Part shown: positions 10,102 through 21,007 of the stretch, in pieces
How positions within the stretch are numbered: the stretch's first letter is position 1
How the letters are laid out: the number at the start of each line of letters is the position of its first letter
Source: Gambelia wislizenii
Taxonomy: Eukaryota; Chordata; Lepidosauria; Squamata; Crotaphytidae
Reading direction: 5' to 3'
Assembly (NCBI GenBank): GCA_030847615.1
Contig: JAUMIR010000003.1
Coordinates: forward strand, 21,395,001 to 21,459,000
Length of the DNA stretch: 64,000 nt
The notes under the pieces: generated by a model
The model's input: the letters and a program-made list of their open reading frames with translations, nothing else
The model's database searches: none
What the model was told of the DNA's origin: nothing
Position numbers and translations under genes: made by a program

Positions 10102-10632
10102 TATCAGTTAACGGATGCAAACGTGTTCCTGGGCACTACTTCTTTAATGGAAAATTTGGTACCAGAGGCAGAAAACACATGGAAAGAACAGGAATAAGCT
10201 CCTGCGACTCACAAAAGAAGAGCTGTTCAACATGTTTCAGGAAATTATTTATTCAAAACTAACAATATGCAGATATGCAATAAAACAACCAGCTCAGATA
10301 AGCCTCAGATAAACCACTTGAAGGCTTCTTTCAAAATGCATCCAGGGGCAATTTTTTCCCCCCACCAGCTTCCACTTTTCTTATGATTTTTCCTTACTAC
10401 AATGCTGGTGCTGGTAAAAAAAAATTCCAGCTAGACAGAGGAAAAAGGGGGCTGGATGGGTGTAAAAAGACTTTGTACAAAGGATCTTCTTTATCAGAGG
10501 CTTTGTTAACTCAGGTATGCCTATACAGCTAAAACACAATGATTATAATTTATTGTTAAAACAATTAAAGTAGCTCATTAAAGACAATTAAATAATTGAA
10601 ACAATAAAATAAAGTACCCTCTTAAAAACAGA
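10102..10632. other. Unassigned intergenic sequence
   Basis: No gene, RNA or clear repeat recognised. Confidence 0.45.
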
Positions 10633-10633
10633 G

Positions 10634-10858
10634 AACCAGCATGGCATAGTAATTTGAACATTTGACTCTGATTCTAGAGGCAAGGGTTTGAATCCCTGCT
10701 CAGCCATGGAAACCCAGTGGGTGATCTTGGGCAAGTCACACTTCCTCAGGCCCAGAGGAAGGCAAAGGCAAGCCCCCTCTGAATAAATCTTGCCAAGAAA
10801 ACCCTGTGATAAGGTAACCATAAGCCAGAAGTGACTTGAAGGCACACAACAACAACAA
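10634..10858 (+). mobile_element. Sauria-type tRNA-derived SINE, copy 2
   Basis: Head CCAGCATGGCATAGT, B-box GGGTTTGAATCCC, CAGCCATGGAAACCCAGTGG, and the end CTTGAAGGCACACAACAACA. Confidence 0.9.
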
Positions 10859-11126
10859 TTAAAAATAACATGAATTTAAACACTTTAAAAGTATTTAATA
10901 CAACTAAAAGAACCATAAAAACAACACATGACTATATGAAAAAAAAATATAGCAGCCAGCCATTAAAATACTCTTGTGAAGCTTATGAATCACTTAAAAG
11001 CCGGTCTAATAAAATGGTACAGTCGGACCCCCGTATCTGCGGAACCAGTATCTGCGGCTTCAGTTATCCATGGGACACAAAATAGGGGGCCATAGAGTTG
11101 TGCTGAAAAATGCCTAAAGAGGCATT

Positions 11127-11830
11127 GGACTTTATCAGACACAACAAAAATTGTGGGATTACGATGTCATGGTAGCGAGAATGGGCCCTGCTATCACATG
11201 ACATCGTCATCTTCATGTTGTTACTCCATGCTCCAGCCATGAAAAACCTGTCACATCTAATTGACAGGTTAACCCATCAATAGATCATCAATAGCACTTT
11301 TTCACATTATTGAAGGAGTGTGAAGCCACATTCCATTATAATCACGAAATTACAGCGTGAATGGGCAGTCCCCAGGGAGAAAATGTCTGGGTGAGAATAA
11401 TAATAATAATAATAATTATTATTATTATTATTTATATCCCGCCCCTCTGCAAGCAATCGGGGCAGCTTACACCCCGATATGAAAACAAAGCACAGGATGC
11501 TCTTTTTATGAACTCTCCCAGTAGGTTTGCATTTTTTTTAGGTTTGTTTAACTGTTTGTTCATTTACTTTGTAAATTAAGGGTTTTTAAAAACTGTTTTT
11601 AAGCATGCCTGCATCTTCTCACAAGAACTGCCAAAACTGCATCCATGCTAAATCCAGGAAGTAAACTCCAGTTTCTTAAAGTGCTAGTGGTCATCATGGG
11701 ATGATTCCATGGCAGTTCTTTCATGTGATTACAGCGACATGTGATAGTAAGTGTAATAATGCCATGATATTTTTCCACAATCCTCATTTGTGGAATTAAA
11801 GCATTTTTAGATGCCAGTCTGATAAAGTCC
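11127..11830. mobile_element. TIR element nested in the family B MITE (704 bp)
   Basis: Perfect 14-bp ends GGACTTTATCAGAC (11,127-11,140) and GTCTGATAAAGTCC (11,817-11,830). Subterminal parts are also partly inverted (ATTGTGGGATTAC, TATCACATGACATCG on the left; GACATGTGATAG, CCACAATCC on the right). A target duplication longer than TT was not found. Non-coding. It holds an L2-like tail. Confidence 0.7.
11396..11480 (-). mobile_element. L2-like tail with (AAT)n/(ATT)n
   Basis: (AAT)n then (ATT)n, followed by TTTATATCCCGCCCCTCTGC and GGGGCAGCTT, the order of L2 tails read on the minus strand (compare 28,777-28,860). Confidence 0.55.
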
Positions 11831-12009
11831 TTCCTCTCTAGGCATCTTCTAGTCTTGCAATGCAACTCTATTTTGTGTGTGTGTGTGTGTGTATACACCG
11901 AAGTCCATTATTTTAGTAGGGTTTGCTATTATCTGTAGTTTCCAGTATCTGCAGTAAGTCAAGGAACCAAACCCCCATGGATATGAGGATTTGACTGTAT
12001 TTACATGCT

Positions 12010-12215
12010 GGTGGAAGGAAAGCAAAGAAGGAGCCTCCCTCCTGTAGGAGAGTTTCATTACCTGGGAAGGGCCACCAAGAAGGGCCTCTCATGTATTCCT
12101 CCACATATACCAGTCAGGGTGGTGGGGACATGCAAATACCCTCTTCTGAGGATACTAAAGCTCAGTCTCCTTTCAGACAGCTTGGGCCCAAGCTATATAG
12201 GATTTTACAGGTCAT
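12010..12215 (+). mobile_element. L2-like LINE fragment
   Basis: CTCCCTCCTGTAGGAGAGTT, then CTGGGAAGGGCCACCAAGAAGGGCC in pieces, resembles the 3' region of L2 elements that encodes or follows the RT C-terminus. Old and frame-broken. Confidence 0.4.
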
Positions 12216-12840
12216 AACTAGATCTAGTTAGTTTGTTCCTTTCTTTCAAGAAGTTAAAGTATAATGATATTACATTGCAATTGTAGGAGACAGCTTCATT
12301 ATTTTTACATTGTAATTTTAAAAGTTATTTTTAAAGTTATAGGGTTGCAGTGGTCGTGGATGAGGAACTACATGGCTCAATAGCTGGACAGGATATTCCT
12401 GAATGAAAATCATTTTATTCCTATCCTCAAGTAGGTTCCTTTTTAATTCTGAGACATGTTTAAACAATATGTCCCCTTCCCTTTTCTTCCTTTCTTTTTA
12501 TATTTTCATTTTTTAGGGAGTTCTATAAATATAGTGCATGAGCAAAATAGATTTTTTTCACTCTAACTCTATAACTTTTAAAAAAACCAGTGGAGAGAAA
12601 ATTTACCCTTCAAAACTTAGGAAGTGTCCTAGTGTAGAGCCAAGACGTTACTACAAACAGCCCCTAAAAACATGGAATGGGTATAAAGGAAATAACAACT
12701 GGGAAAACCTGGAAAAAACTCAAGGAGTTATAGGTGAGAATTCATACTTCTTCAGACAGACCCAACTTTACAAATAAATCACAATAAACAAACACCCTAG
12801 CACATCAGGAACAAAAGACTTAGCTTGCTTGTTTTATGTT
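12216..12840. other. Unassigned intergenic sequence
   Basis: The plus frame at 12,538-12,777 (79 residues) has no recognisable motif. No gene supported. Confidence 0.45.
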
Positions 12841-12844
12841 AATT

Positions 12845-12985
12845 AAGCTATTTTTTTTAACCTTTTTGCCACCCTGACATGTTAAGGTTTTATTGCCAAT
12901 GTACAAGGCCCTAATCAACCTAGGATCCAATCACTTGAGAGATGTGTTCTCCTTCATACACACAAGTGGTCATTTGGAGCAAGCC
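12845..12985 (+). mobile_element. L2 LINE fragment
   Basis: TACAAGGCCCTAATCAACCT and ATCACTTGAGAGATGTG encode the TYKAL-type segment seen near the C-terminus of the L2 RT protein at 27,236 and 29,250. Confidence 0.5.
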
Positions 12986-13009
12986 ATAAATGTGCCCACA
13001 CACACACTA

Positions 13010-13230
13010 TAGTTGTCCCTTCATATTCGCTGGGGTTGGTTCCAGGACCCTCCACGGATACCAAAATACTCAAGTCCCATTATATGCAATGGCAAAGCAA
13101 AATAGTGTCCCTTATATAAGATGGCAAAATCAAGGTTTACTTTTGGGATTATTATTTTTTAAAGAATATTTTAAAACTGTGAATACTTAAATCCATGGAG
13201 ACCAAATCCGTGGATGCGGAGGGACAACTG
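13010..13230. mobile_element. Tigger-like MITE, copy 3
   Basis: Starts TAGTTGTCCC next to TA, ends GAGGGACAACTG; the interior GTGTCCCTTATATAAGATGG is nearly identical to copy 1. Confidence 0.85.
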
Positions 13231-13324
13231 AATAAAGAATACCCTTCCTCTTAACCATGCTCTTTCAATTTCTAGTTTAAGATGCACATTTGAACAACAT
13301 ATCTATTTGTACAAGCCATCCTTA

Positions 13325-14010
13325 TATTCATAGAATCATAGATATGAAATAGACCACAACGGCCATCCAGTCCAATCCTCTGCCATGCAGGAATAAACAT
13401 CCAAAGTATTCCTGACAGATGGCCATCCAGCCTCTGCTTAAAAACCTCCAAAGAAGGAGACTCCATCACACTCCAAGGAAGTGCATTCCACTGACAAACA
13501 GCCCTTATGGTCAGGAAGTCTTTCCTAATGTTTAGATGGAATCTCTTTTCCTGCAGTTTGAGTCCATTGCTATGTGTCCTAGTCTCTGGAGCCCCAGAAA
13601 ACAAGCTTGCTCCATCCTCAATATGACATCCCTTCAAATATTTAAACATGGCTATCATGTCCCCTCTTAACCTTCTCTTCCCCAGGCTAAACATACCCAG
13701 CTCTCTAAGCCACTCCTCATAGGGCATGGCTTATAGACCTCCTACTTTTTTGATCACCCTCTTCTGGACACATTCCAGCTTCTCAATATCCTCTTGAATT
13801 GTGGTGCTCAGAACTGGACACAGTATTCCAGGTGAGGTCTGACTAAAGCAGAATAGAGTGGCACTATTACTTCCCTTGATTTAGAAAATATTCCTATTGA
13901 TGCAGCTTAGAATTGCCTTGGCTTTTTTAGCTGCCGCGTCACACTGCTGATTCATGTTCAGTTTTTGATCCACTAATATGGCTATATCCCTTCAATTTGT
14001 AGTATTATTG
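13325..14010 (-). mobile_element. CR1 LINE, 5'-truncated
   Basis: On the minus strand this runs from the RT C-terminal region to the CR1 tail (the ATAGAATCATAGA motif lies at the plus-strand left end). The frame 13,272-13,727 encodes the stretch [20 protein letters not shown] down to SLEVFKQRLDGHLSG, the end of the CR1 ORF2 protein. Upstream frames are broken. Truncated where a 5S-derived SINE fragment begins. Confidence 0.9.
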
Positions 14011-14011
14011 T

Positions 14012-14175
14012 GTGTTTGTGTGTGTGTTTGTGTTTGCCTTTAAGTCACCTGTCAACTTTCATCGGGTGTTAGATAAGGAAGACTCAGAAGTGGTTTGCCA
14101 GTTCTTTCCTCTGAAATATAGCCCAAAGCACCGGGTATTTGTTAGTGGTCTCCCCTCCGAGCAGTAATAATTCCT
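14012..14175 (-). mobile_element. 5S rRNA-derived SINE, 3' part only
   Basis: Minus-strand body (CCTTTAAGTCACCTGTCAAC, TTCCTCTGAAATATAGCCC) without the 5S box C region, so the 5' head is lost or very diverged. The GT-rich end at 14,012-14,035 is its tail. Confidence 0.7.
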
Positions 14176-14429
14176 AAATACATGCACTTAAAATTCATGA
14201 AGAGGAAATCAAAATCATCTCTATGTAAGCGTGAATAAGATCAAAGCCTTAGAGATAATATGTTACATTTTTAGGTGCTCACCTAAGATCTTTTAAATCT
14301 ATCAATAAATACTAGTCATGGTGATGACTATTGTGGAACTTCTACATTAGGAGGCAGTCTCTCTCTCTCTCTGGCTTTTCTTCGCAAACAAAGATTCAGG
14401 AAGGACTCATCCCACACTTTCTGCAAGCG

Positions 14430-14812
14430 CACTGATGACTAAAAAGGCCAATCCGAGATAAACAAGTCCAGTTGCAGATAGCACAGCAGAAGGTCTCCTT
14501 GGGTGATGTTTCTGGGTTGTGATTCTGCATTGTCGTTTCTCTTCAAGACTTGTTTAGCGTGAGTTCTCAAATAAGGCTGCAGCATTGTGGATAGTGAGTC
14601 TCCATGCCTCCTGATGTGAGGCCCGGGCAGACCATTGTTGGTGATCAATTTGGCCAAGCCTGAGATGTTGTTTCAGGGAGTCCTTGTATCGCTTTTTTGA
14701 GCACCCTTCTTACGCTGACCCGTGGCGAGTTCACCGTAGAGTACTATTTTGGGGAGGCAATGGTCCTCCATCCTAGAAACCATGTGAAGCCAGGGCGGAC
14801 CATTGTTGGTGA
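14430..14812 (-). pseudogene. RTE-like LINE, end of reverse transcriptase protein
   Basis: Read on the minus strand, 14,812 downward encodes LHMVSRMEDHCLPKIVLYGE followed by LATGQRKKGAQK. After a one-base frame shift near 14,697 it continues RYKDSLKQHLR and ends at a stop after NAAALFENSR. The pattern (H-x-x-RM-D--LPK--LYGEL---R--G-QK-RYKD-LK) is the conserved C-terminal tail of a class of non-LTR retrotransposon proteins; I believe an RTE-like clade, but the clade is inference. Only the end of ORF2 survives. A repeat of CGGACCATTGTTGGTGATCA near 14,630 and 14,797 suggests a short internal duplication. Confidence 0.6.
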
Positions 14813-14989
14813 TCAGGAGGCAGTAGAAGTCAATGAATAGCAGTTGCTGGACTTCAATAATGGGAGAGGGCCACTGCCTTCTAGTTGCAATGGCTTTCTA
14901 GGCTAGACACTGTGGGAAACAGGATGCTGAACTAGGTAGACTCCTTGGTCTGGTTCAGCAGGACCCTTCTATTCTTGTGCATTTCAAAT

Positions 14990-15425
14990 CATAGAATCAT
15001 AGAATCATAGAATTGCAGTTGGAAGAGACCACGAGGGCCATCCAGTCCAACCCCCTGCCACACAGGAAATCTTGATCAAAGCATCCCCGACAGATGGCCA
15101 TATCGCCTCTTAACCATCTTTTTTCCAGGCTAAACATACCCAGCTCCCTAAGTCTCTCCTCATAAGGCATCGTTTCCAGACCTTTCACCGTTTTAGTTGC
15201 CCTTCTCTGGACACGCTCCAATTTGTCAATATCCTTTTTTAATTGTGGTGCCCAGAACTGGACACAGTATTCTAAGTGAGGTCTGACCAAGGCAGAATAG
15301 AGTGGCACTATTACTTCCCTTGATCTAGACAGTATACTTCTATTGATACAGCCCAAAATCGCATTGGCCTTTTTAGCTACCTCATCACACTGTTGGCTCA
15401 CGTTCAATTTGTGGTCTACTAGGAC
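14990..15425 (-). mobile_element. CR1 LINE with internal deletion
   Basis: Tail octamers at 14,990-15,015, then CCATCCAGTCCAACCCCC. At about 15,100 GACAGATGGCCAT jumps straight to ATCGCCTCTTAACC, skipping about 240 bases present in the copy at 33,694-34,884. The minus frame 14,997-15,407 encodes an RT segment with [20 protein letters not shown]. Confidence 0.9.
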
Positions 15426-15429
15426 TAAT

Positions 15430-16358
15430 CTAATTACTCAAGAACAGCAGGACCTACTCAGAAGCTTCTTTGCTATTTAACACCCGTTTTGATAGTAACT
15501 TGCCAATATCTGAGGTTGGACCTCTTTCAGAAACCTAGTAAGACCAAATAATCATTAAAGAATGTATGGTCAGATGTTCATTTCTAAGCTAAATGTTTTC
15601 AAGTCTGGCCATTTCATCTTCAATTGTCCTAAGGAGGCTACTTATACTGGTACAGTTGATTTGCCACATGCTGCTAACCTTCACTTGCAGCACGTGCATT
15701 GCTTTTTCATTCCATAAAAGATACATTCATTAGCCTGATTCCTGGAATTGACTTTAATTAAAAGAGAACAAGTTAACCTGAGGCATCTGTGCAAACTGCA
15801 AACCATGTCAAGCAACAAATAAGAAACCATGCCAACATTTAGTGCAGCATAGTCCAACTCTCAGGATCATGGTCCAGTCATCGTCCTGCCATGCTTGTTT
15901 GACATACTTGGGCATATGTTTGGTTATGAAGGATGATGGGATGTGCTATACAGCTGGGGAGGTAAAAGATTGTGTATAATCTGTGGCCTGGGATAATGAG
16001 CAGATATGTGGGGAGGAATAAGGAGAAGTGGCTGGCTAGGGTCATTCTGGTGGGATACTTTGTATGGGGGAAGAAGGAGGGATAAATTCTGGGGAGATGG
16101 AATGTTTTCAGTTGCTGACAAATGGGATGAAAGCTTTTGCAATGGCGCTACTGTGTGGGCTTTAAGTATACTGTGTAATTAGAAAAATCTTCAGTCCTTA
16201 CAACAGTTGTATACTGTGATCAACTCTGCTTGCTAAATAAAGTTCTTCTGATTCTGCCAAGAGTTTGTGCTAGCTGAAGTGGGGTTAGCCAGAATATTAC
16301 ACCAACTTTCCATCTTCTTCTCAGGGTGAAATATTATACTTTAGTTTTCTGTATTGTG

Positions 16359-16394
<36 letters not shown>

Positions 16395-17510
16395 TTGCAT
16401 ACCACTCTGAAACAGTCATATTTAAGCAGTTTATAAATATTCAGAAAGGAAGGGAGGCAGGGAGGCAGGGCAGCAGGCCCATGCTGGATAAGACTTATCT
16501 AGTCCTCTCCACTTTATATCTCAAGAATCTTTTGCTAGCACCTCATTCTATAAGATGTGTAGACTAGGGTCAAGAGCTTGCATCAAAGGGTACAATGCAT
16601 AACTTTAAGATGATGGAGCTACTGTACATTGCTGACATATACACAACCATGCTAGTAAATTGTGATGATGAACAACAGGGGCAAGATGTCCTGTTTGAAT
16701 GGGATTTCCCACTGTGCAATGTGTCCCAATGCATAACATATAACATTGTGCATCAGGACAGGTTATGCATCAGGACCAGGGTACATCAGGACTGTTGCAC
16801 AATGGACCCAGAGATGTAACTGCATCTCTGCTCCCCTCTTGAGAATATAAGCAATCCAACTTTATGTGAATGTAAACCAGTTATGATGATGTAAATACCT
16901 AACACCATGCCGAGCTACAATAATCTTAAACACATTTTATAGGAAAAGATTGGCCCATGGAACCCAGAATGACTTGATTCGGGGTAAATATGTAATTTGG
17001 CCATAAAGGACACAAGAACAAAAGATACTGGCTAGGATCCAGGAGAAGGAAGTTCTCTTAAGCTGATGCTACAGCACCTGCATAACTTTGGATTTAGGCC
17101 ATAATACATAGAAACTTTTAGAAAACTTGCCTTTTGTTTCATATCCCAGCTAGACCTTGATCATGGTAAATAACCCACATATGGGCTGTTTATTCAAGTT
17201 ATCTCTATAAACAAGTTTTGAAATATCTGAAAGAGAAAAACACCAGCTGTATATCATTCTCAGCAATTTTTTGACCATATGTAAAGGGAAAGCAACCATT
17301 AAAAAAAAAAAAAGCTTGTAAGGCAATATTTGTGCTGTCCTGAAAAGTGAATATGTTTATTAGATTCACCAGCATTTGCATTCAAACATTTTAGGGAATC
17401 AAGCTTTTGAAATACTTGGTCTGACATTTTAAGCAAAGGGTAAGTCAAACCCTAGATGTTTCAGCAATTCAGTGCTTTGAAACACTGCATGGATACTATA
17501 TTTCCAAAAC
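15430..17510. other. Unassigned intergenic sequence
   Basis: About 2 kb with no supported gene. Contains an (ATT)n run (own entry), a short GGGAGGCAGGGAGG stretch near 16,452 and an A run near 17,302. Frames at 15,924-16,142 and 16,595-16,819 lack any motif. Confidence 0.5.
16360..16394. repeat. (ATT)n microsatellite
   Basis: About eleven ATT units. Confidence 0.95.
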
Positions 17511-18116
17511 TGCAAAACATTAATCTTTCAGAATTAATCAAAACAATAATCTTTGAGAATTCCTGGAGAACAGGAGAAGTCCCAGCAGACTGGAGGAGGG
17601 CAAACATTCTCCCCATCTTCAAAAAGGGGAAAAAAGAGGATCCCAACAATTATCGTCCAATTAGTCTGACATCAATACCAGGGAAGATTCTAGAGCAGAT
17701 CATTAAACAGAGAGTCTGTGAACATTTTGAAGGCAATGCCATAATCACAAAAAGTCAACATGGGTTTCAGAGAAACAAGTCATGCCAGAATAATCTGATC
17801 TCTTTTTTTGATAAAGTTACCACTTGGTAGATGAAGGGAATGCTGTGGATATCACATACCTTGATTTCAGTAAGGCCTTTGACAAGGTTCCCCATAACAT
17901 TCTTGCAAACAAGCATGTAAAATGTGGGCTAGACAAGTTAACTGCTCAATGGATTTGTAATTGGTTGACCGGCCGAACCCAAAGGATGCTCAGCAGTGGC
18001 TCCTCTTTGTCTTGGAAAGATGTGACCAGTGGGGTGCCACAGGGTTCTGTCCTGGGCCCAGTGCTATTCAATATCTTTATCAATGACTTGGATGAGGGAA
18101 TTAGGGGCATACTAAT

Positions 18117-18472
18117 CAGGACCGGTTTAAGGAATTTTGGGGCCCCCTGCAATGCTTTACTTTGGGGGCCCCATATGTTTATCTCAGATCAATGTAACCT
18201 AACCTATTCACCGTACAGGATGTTCAGATTATAGTAGGACCCCCGTATCCCTGGATTCATTATCCATGGGACACAAAACAGCACACCTACCATAGAGTCT
18301 TCCTAGAAAATGTGTCTTCCCTAGCCCTTTTCTAGGCCTTCCAAGGCAACTCTATGGTATTTTAAACCAGAAATCCCATTATTTTCATATTAAGGAGGCC
18401 AACACGGGGCCCTCTCTTGACCTCGGGGCCCCCTGCCAATGCTGATTTGGCAGACAGGTTAAACCGGCCCTG
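18117..18472. mobile_element. hAT-type MITE inserted in CR1 (356 bp)
   Basis: Ends CAGGACCGGTTTAA and TTAAACCGGCCCTG are inverted repeats (13 of 14), and the 8-mer ATACTAAT flanks both sides exactly (18,109-18,116 and 18,473-18,480). An 8-bp duplication and a CAGGG-like end identify the hAT superfamily. Paired GGGGCCCCCTGCAATGCT and GGGGCCCCCTGCCAATGCT blocks lie near both ends. No transposase. Confidence 0.9.
18233..18391. mobile_element. Truncated family B (mariner-like) MITE inside the hAT element
   Basis: AGTAGGACCCCCGTATCC, CATAGAGTCTTCCTAGAAAA, AAGGCAACTCTATGGTATTT match family B up to CCATTATTTTCAT, then stop; the 3' third is missing. Confidence 0.75.
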
Positions 18473-19369
18473 ATACTAATCAAATTTGCAGATGACACCA
18501 AATTAGGAGGAGTAGCTAATACCCTAGAGGACAGGATCAAAATTCAGAATGACCTGGATAGACTGGAGAGCTGGGCCAAAGATAACAAAATGAAATTCAA
18601 TATGGAGAAATGTAAAGTACTGCACTTAGGGCGGAAAAATCAAATGCATAGATATAGGATGGGAGAAACCTGGCTGAACGAGACTACGTGCGAAAGGGAT
18701 CTAGGAGTCCTAGTAGACCACAAATTGAACATGAGTCAACAGTGTGATGCGGCAGCAAAAAAGGCCAATGCGATTTTGGGCTGTATCAATAGAAGTATAC
18801 TGTCTAGATCAAGGGAAGTAATAGTGCCACTCTATTCTGCCTTGGTCAGACCTAACTTAGAATACTGTGTCCAGTTCTGGGCACCACAATTCAAAAAGGA
18901 TATTGACAAATTGGAGCATGTCCAGAGAAGGGCAACTAAAATGGTGAAGGGTCTGGAAACGATGCCTTATGAGGAGAGACTTAGGGAGCTGGGTATGTTT
19001 AGCCTGGAAAAAAGACGGTTAAGAGGCGATATGATAGCCCTATTTAAGTATTTGAGGGGATGTCATGCTGAGGATGGAGCAGGCTTGTTTTCTGCTGCTC
19101 CAGAGACTGGAACACGGAGCAATGGATGCAAGCTCCAGGAACAGAGATTCCACCATTAGGAGGAACTTTTTGACAGTAAGAGCTGTTCGGCAGTGGAACG
19201 CACTCCCTCGGAGCGTGGTGGGGTCTCCTTCCTTGGAGGTCTTTAAACAGAGGCTGGATGGCCATCTGTCGGGGATGCTTTGATCATGATTTCCTGCGTG
19301 GCATGATTTCCTGAATGGCCCTCGTGGTCTCTTCGAACTCTACAATTCTATGATTCTATGATTGTAAGG

Positions 19370-20308
19370 AAAAATTTCTAAGATGTCTGAATAAAAGAGG
19401 ATGGCCCTACTTCAAATGGAACAGTTTCTGAGCTACAATGGCAATGGAAATTTTAAAATGGATCCAAAGAGCATTTTAGAAAGTCTTCCCAATCCTTTGC
19501 CATTCTGGAGATCCCATCGAATTCTGGAGATCCCATCGAAAGTGAACTGACTGTCCTGGTAACACCACAAAAGGAAAAGTCTACACATATCAAGAGTCTA
19601 AAAACCACAATTCATTTTGGTATGTAGATGCTCTAAACGTCTTTATGTAGCCCCTTGAAGAATCCGTAAAAACATCTACAGGGCAAAATCCATCTTTTTA
19701 ACAAACAAAACTCATATTTTTGGCATTCTGAGATGTTTCTTTTTTCTTTCGTGGATTTTACTCTCCATTTTTGCTCTTACTGGTAACACTACACCTATCG
19801 TACAGGTAGAAATTTGTAAGGAATTCTGTATGATGTGTCACTGATACCACTCCCTCTTCATGCAGCAATTCAGTACAAACTGATCAACATACTTTCTTCT
19901 TTAGTCTTTTATAATATTAAACTGATGCAGCTAGTTCTACACTTGTTAATTCCATACAGCTAAAGAGCCATATCTACTCAGAACCCAAGCCCTAAAGATT
20001 ATAGTGAGACTCAGGTAAGTGGATAGAGGCCTGTAGATTTATCATTTTTTCCCATCACCTCTTCTAACACATATACACCTAGCCATCATTTTCTAAATCA
20101 TTGCACAGAGAAAATGAAAATATTTTACATAGAATATGTATAATTTTGTACCCTTTATACAGAAGTGGGAAGCATGTGGACTCCTCAAGTTATGGAATGC
20201 ATTAATTAATCTTTATTTCAGTCAGTGACCAGAACAATAAAATAAAAGACACTATTAAATGTAAGATGGTTATAATACAACAGTAAGAAACAATGATACT
20301 CTAAGTAC
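19370..20308. other. Unassigned intergenic sequence
   Basis: Contains a short tandem duplication of ATTCTGGAGATCCCATCGA at about 19,503-19,541. No gene recognised. Confidence 0.5.
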
Positions 20309-20310
20309 TA

Positions 20311-21005
20311 CCATATTTTCCAGGATATAAGACGACTGGGCGAGTACGATGACCTCCAACTTTTACAGTTAAAATATAGAGTTCAGTATATACTCGCCGT
20401 ATAAGACTACCCCTCCTATACGGCAAGCGATGTACCTTACCAGCGATTGGCTGGTTGTTGTATACAAAGGCTGCTTGGATTGGTCAGCTCTCCCTGCCTG
20501 CCAGATCTCACTCCTTTGGGAAGGGTGGAGGGGTGGCTGGCTGGATGGGGGGGAGGCTTGCTATCCACCTCCCGTGCTTCCCGAAGCCATGATGGGGCTG
20601 GGGAGCCACATCGTGGCTTTGGGAAGCGCAGGGGATAGCTTGCAACCCTCCCCCAGCCAGCCAGCCACCCTTCCACCTTCCCGAAGCCGTGATGGGGCTC
20701 TCCAGCCCCATCGCAGGTTGGGGAAGTGCATGGGAGGTGGCTGGCAAGCCTCTCCCTACCCAGCCAGCCAGCCCTCTGCTTCCCCAACCCACGATGGGGC
20801 TCACCAGCCCCATTGTGGCCTCGGGAAGTGCGGGTGTGGTTGGCAAGCCTCCCCCCATCCAGCCAGCCACCCCTCTGCCCTTCCCGATGCCCGTGATGGG
20901 GCTCAGAATTTTCAGCACCTGCCCTATCTGGCATATAAGACGACCCCCAACTTTTGAGAAGATTTTCCTGGGATAAACAGTCATCTTATATGCTGGAACA
21001 TACGG
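20311..21005. mobile_element. TIR element with array-filled interior, copy 2 (695 bp)
   Basis: Ends CCATATTTTCCAGGATATAA and TTATATGCTGGAACATACGG are inverted repeats matching those of 3,105-4,714; TA lies outside both (20,309-20,310; 21,006-21,007). Subterminal GACGACTGGGCG and GACGACCCCCAACTTTTGAG also match copy 1. The middle is a different GC-rich array. Frames on both strands here (up to 175 residues) come from the array, not from a gene. Confidence 0.8.
20580..20905. repeat. Tandem array of a ~101-bp palindromic unit
   Basis: Units starting at about 20,580, 20,680, 20,782 and 20,883 carry CCCGAAGCC-TGATGGGGCT and a CCAGCCAGCCA block. Inside a unit GATGGGGCT and AGCCCCATC face each other, so each unit can fold on itself. 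Confidence 0.8.
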
Positions 21006-21007
21006 TA

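Larger units (their letters stand above)
11020..11997. mobile_element. Mariner-like MITE, family B, copy 2 (split by insertion)
   Basis: Left part 11,020-11,126 (CAGTCGGACCCCCGTATCTG, preceded by TA) and right part 11,831-11,997 (ending GGATTTGACTG, followed by TA) together match copy 1. The left part stops after AATGCCTAAAGAGG and the right resumes with CCTCTCTAGGCAT, exactly the internal order of copy 1. A GT run sits in the right part at about 11,873-11,892. Confidence 0.8.
17542..19283 (+). pseudogene. CR1 ORF2 (reverse transcriptase) remnant
   Basis: The protein copies CR1 RNA into DNA at the nicked target. Visible pieces: 17,542-17,830 with FENSWRTGEVPADWRRANIL and PNNYRPISLTS (RT blocks 1-2); 17,824-18,110 with [24 protein letters not shown] and [10 protein letters not shown]. 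The insertion then splits the chain just before the catalytic FADD box, whose coding sequence resumes at about 18,485 (GCAGATGACACC). 18,590-19,159 encodes KMKFNMEKCKVLHLGRK through [20 protein letters not shown]. The last part, to SLEVFKQRLDGHLSGML, is in another frame (19,065-19,283). Frame changes near 17,825 and 19,155 plus the insertion make it non-functional. Confidence 0.9.
17515..19365 (+). mobile_element. CR1 LINE, 5'-truncated, carrying a hAT insertion
   Basis: Starts inside the RT domain and ends with the CR1 tail (TACAATTCTATGATTCTATG at 19,341). It is interrupted at 18,117-18,472 by a DNA transposon. Apart from the insertion and a few shifts it is close in sequence to the copies at 33,694 and 58,445, so it belongs to a fairly young subfamily. 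Confidence 0.95.
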
